A stretch of DNA of 64,000 nucleotides from Archegozetes longisetosus (Eukaryota > Arthropoda > Arachnida > Sarcoptiformes > Trhypochthoniidae), in NCBI GenBank assembly GCA_018873245.2, contig JAEMBT020000002.1:620001-684000 (forward strand), in the 5' to 3' direction. Below the pieces are notes generated by a model. It was not told the origin of the DNA, made no database searches, and saw only the letters and a program-made list of their open reading frames with translations. Positions 61,964 through 64,000 of this stretch are shown here, in pieces. How positions within the stretch are numbered: the first letter of the stretch is position 1; every line of letters starts with the position of its first letter. The translations under genes and the position numbers were made by a program.

Positions 61964-62879
61964 ATTTAACTACAAAGCTGACAAAATTATAAACGGAATT
62001 AAAGATTCTTATGAAATATGAAGAGTTGTTCGTAAGAATGTTTCATTTCATAACAATATAATGGCTAAACTGATAAAATATTATTGCAAATCTATTGCAT
62101 AATCATCGCATGAATACTGTCTTTGATGATTGTAAGATTCAATCGATGAAAACATTAAGTGAAGAAATATTTCAATACGTAACGTAGAATATAATTATCT
62201 TTTCAGTTCATTAATGGATTGAGACACATGTTTTATCTTTTGGTTTCTTATTAGTGTTCACCTTTCCGTGAGATGTGCTTATCGGAAAATATAATTTTCG
62301 TTTACCGGGATGCTATTTTCATGACTTTTAATTAAGAAAGCGCTAAAAATTCAGTAAGATGAATCTATATAATGATATTAGATTTGAAATCGCTGACATA
62401 GAACACTCTTCTTCAACACTATAGCAGTTTTTCATAACTATTAGAAATTTTATGCTTTGATGAAATGAAACTTCATGTCTGTAACTTTAGGTTGACTCAA
62501 AAATTGAATGATTATAAAGAAGTTATTATCTTTCATCAACTTTAACATTTATAATAGCTTTTCGTTAATACAAGTGTAAGATCATTCTAAAATTTATATA
62601 AAATCTTGTTATTTGATCAAAAGAGTTAAATTTCCTATCTTAAGCTTCATCCAGGGATTCCGAATCTCTAACCTGAAAATGTTTTATTCCCCAGATCTCG
62701 GATGAATCACTATTTCATATGATATTTAAGTGAACTTTCCCACAACTTGCTAATCAATTGGAGTTGCATAGAATAGATTTATATATGTAATTAAGAGATA
62801 TTAATATGCAGAAAATTATCGAACTATTTATGATTTTATCAACATTTATGATAAATATATAACCAAACAAATTAAGTTT
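61964..62879. other. Intergenic, nothing recognised
   Basis: Upstream region of copy 3 of the IR-like genes; no supported gene. Confidence 0.4.
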
Positions 62880-63510
62880 TCTTCTGAAGGTTTTCACTTG
62901 CGAACTTGAGCATCAGAATTTCTATTAATATTAATCTATTTTTCTATAGTCATATAACTGATCAATTAGTATCGTATTAGTGTCCCAATACTAAAGTCTC
63001 GAATCCCACAGCACCTATGCCATGCCATGTAATTAACGGTGCATATCTTGTTAATGAAAAGTTTTTCTGTTAAAAACTGACAGTTTGCAACATTAGATTC
63101 GGTTCTCATTCATATATGTAAGGAATTCGATGAGAACTGATAAAAATTCTTCAAAGCATTAACGGCAGGTTTATGTGGATTTTGATAAATGAGTTGAATA
63201 TAACTTTCTCTCAAATGATCAGCTTCTTTATTAGCGAATTTTTCTATAATTTCGTTCCCGATTATTTATATCAATTTTTAAAAATTTATAAGCTTTGATA
63301 ATCACAAAATTCATTCAAGCACTTATTCTCGAATTATTAACATTCTCACTTAATTTCTAGTTTTTTCTTTTCCAGGCCAAATTCTATTGTTCATATTGAA
63401 ATAGAATCATTTTCCGTCAATAGTTGATATATTTGAATCAATTAACTTCTGAAACATATTTATTGTAGTCAGCTCCTGATTGATAAATGATGCCAATATG
63501 CGAATATTTC
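62880..63510 (-). pseudogene. Ionotropic-receptor-like protein, copy 5, decayed and partial
   Basis: Sequence on the minus strand is alignable by eye to the second half of the gene at 60235-61963. 63350-63500 matches the S2 segment around INTFQELIDSNISI and GGKWSYFDVFNKTWPG. 63120-63260 matches the exon with ANRKAAYLREGY and NQNPHKSVAV. 62940-63010 matches the last exon start (WDATVTLIDQLYG). Frames are broken and the 5' half is missing. Confidence 0.65.
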
Positions 63511-63737
63511 TTTTTGAAGAGTATGAGCACCTTTAAGATTATGTGTGTAAGAGGTATTGAAGACCGATTCTAAATTGAAAGGGAATTGAGATTATTAAGA
63601 GTTAAGAATCTGATCCAACTATTGATATATTTGTAAAGATATTGTATTTTATTTTGTTTTAAGTTTGAAAATATAATTTTATTTGTTGTTAACTTCTTTA
63701 GATCTATTGTTCTAATAATGTTAAACTTACTTTATTT

Positions 63738-63896
63738 CAGATATATATAATGAATAAATATTTAGATGATAGGGCTATTGACAACAAAAGGATTAGACTT
63801 TTGGACGGCTTTAAAATCTTAATCTGTCGCCCCAACTCCAATAATCCAAATACTCAGACACTTCTTACAATTTTATTTGAAATACCAATAAACAAG
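63738..63896 (+). CDS. Possible partial exon of another IR-like gene
   Basis: An open stretch lies between a TTTCAG acceptor and an AAGTAAAT donor. It reads AIDNKRIRLLDGFKILICRP, then NNPNTQTLLTILFEIPINK. Its pattern loosely follows the S2 exon of the IR-like genes (DRKAAYLREGFY ... NQNPHRPTAI ... LIGYPINK). If correct, a further family member continues past the window end. The similarity is weak. Confidence 0.35.
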
Positions 63897-64000
63897 TAAA
63901 TATTTGTTAAGTATAGGGAAAGAATGTAAAATTTTAGAAGTTCAATACACTCCAACCTTTACATATTTATCAAACTTTTAGTTTGATTTACACTGGAAGT

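Overview
This is a eukaryotic, AT-rich arthropod window with small GT-AG introns (mostly 50-70 bp) and a heavy load of decayed DNA transposons. Three features point to an arthropod: an ABCH-type half transporter, ionotropic-receptor-like (IR) genes in tandem, and a CBM2-GH9 cellulase beside a GH5 beta-mannanase. A plant- or fungus-eating mite or springtail (for example an oribatid mite) would fit. The species is an inference; nothing in the sequence names it.

Layout. 0-4.6 kb holds a broken piggyBac element and two broken Tc1/mariner-type transposases. 5.2-8.9 kb holds small secreted low-complexity proteins and one four-span membrane protein. 9-13.2 kb is decayed sequence: a foldback transposon built from the 3' end of a Tc1-type transposase, and an nrf-6-like acyltransferase remnant. 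14.3-20.7 kb contains an imperfect segmental duplication. Its first copy carries a Mutator-like (MULE) insertion and the promoter of a four-exon His/Tyr-rich secreted protein. Its second copy keeps the promoter but has no gene and preserves the empty MULE site. A three-exon tail-anchored protein lies between the copies. 21-26.7 kb is a transposon graveyard with a nested palindrome. 27.7-31.3 kb is an Argonaute gene (minus strand) with a full catalytic tetrad. 34.4-40.3 kb is a 12-exon ABCH transporter with a hAT element, 8-bp target duplications intact, in its proposed first intron.

44.7-63.9 kb is the most gene-like region. Two IR-like genes on the plus strand (one with a one-base frameshift) face an intact IR-like gene and two decayed copies on the minus strand. 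Between them sit a complete 10-exon CBM2-GH9 endoglucanase and a GH5 mannanase. The mannanase is dead: it carries stops and frameshifts, and a hAT-like element is inserted in its last coding part. A second MULE-like element with tandem-repeat ends lies at 55.2-55.8 kb and a long foldback element at 58.7-59.3 kb.

The working biology is RNA silencing (Argonaute), membrane transport, cellulose digestion, chemosensation and small secreted proteins. Exon models were built by hand from reading frame, splice sites and paralogue comparison. They have no transcript support.
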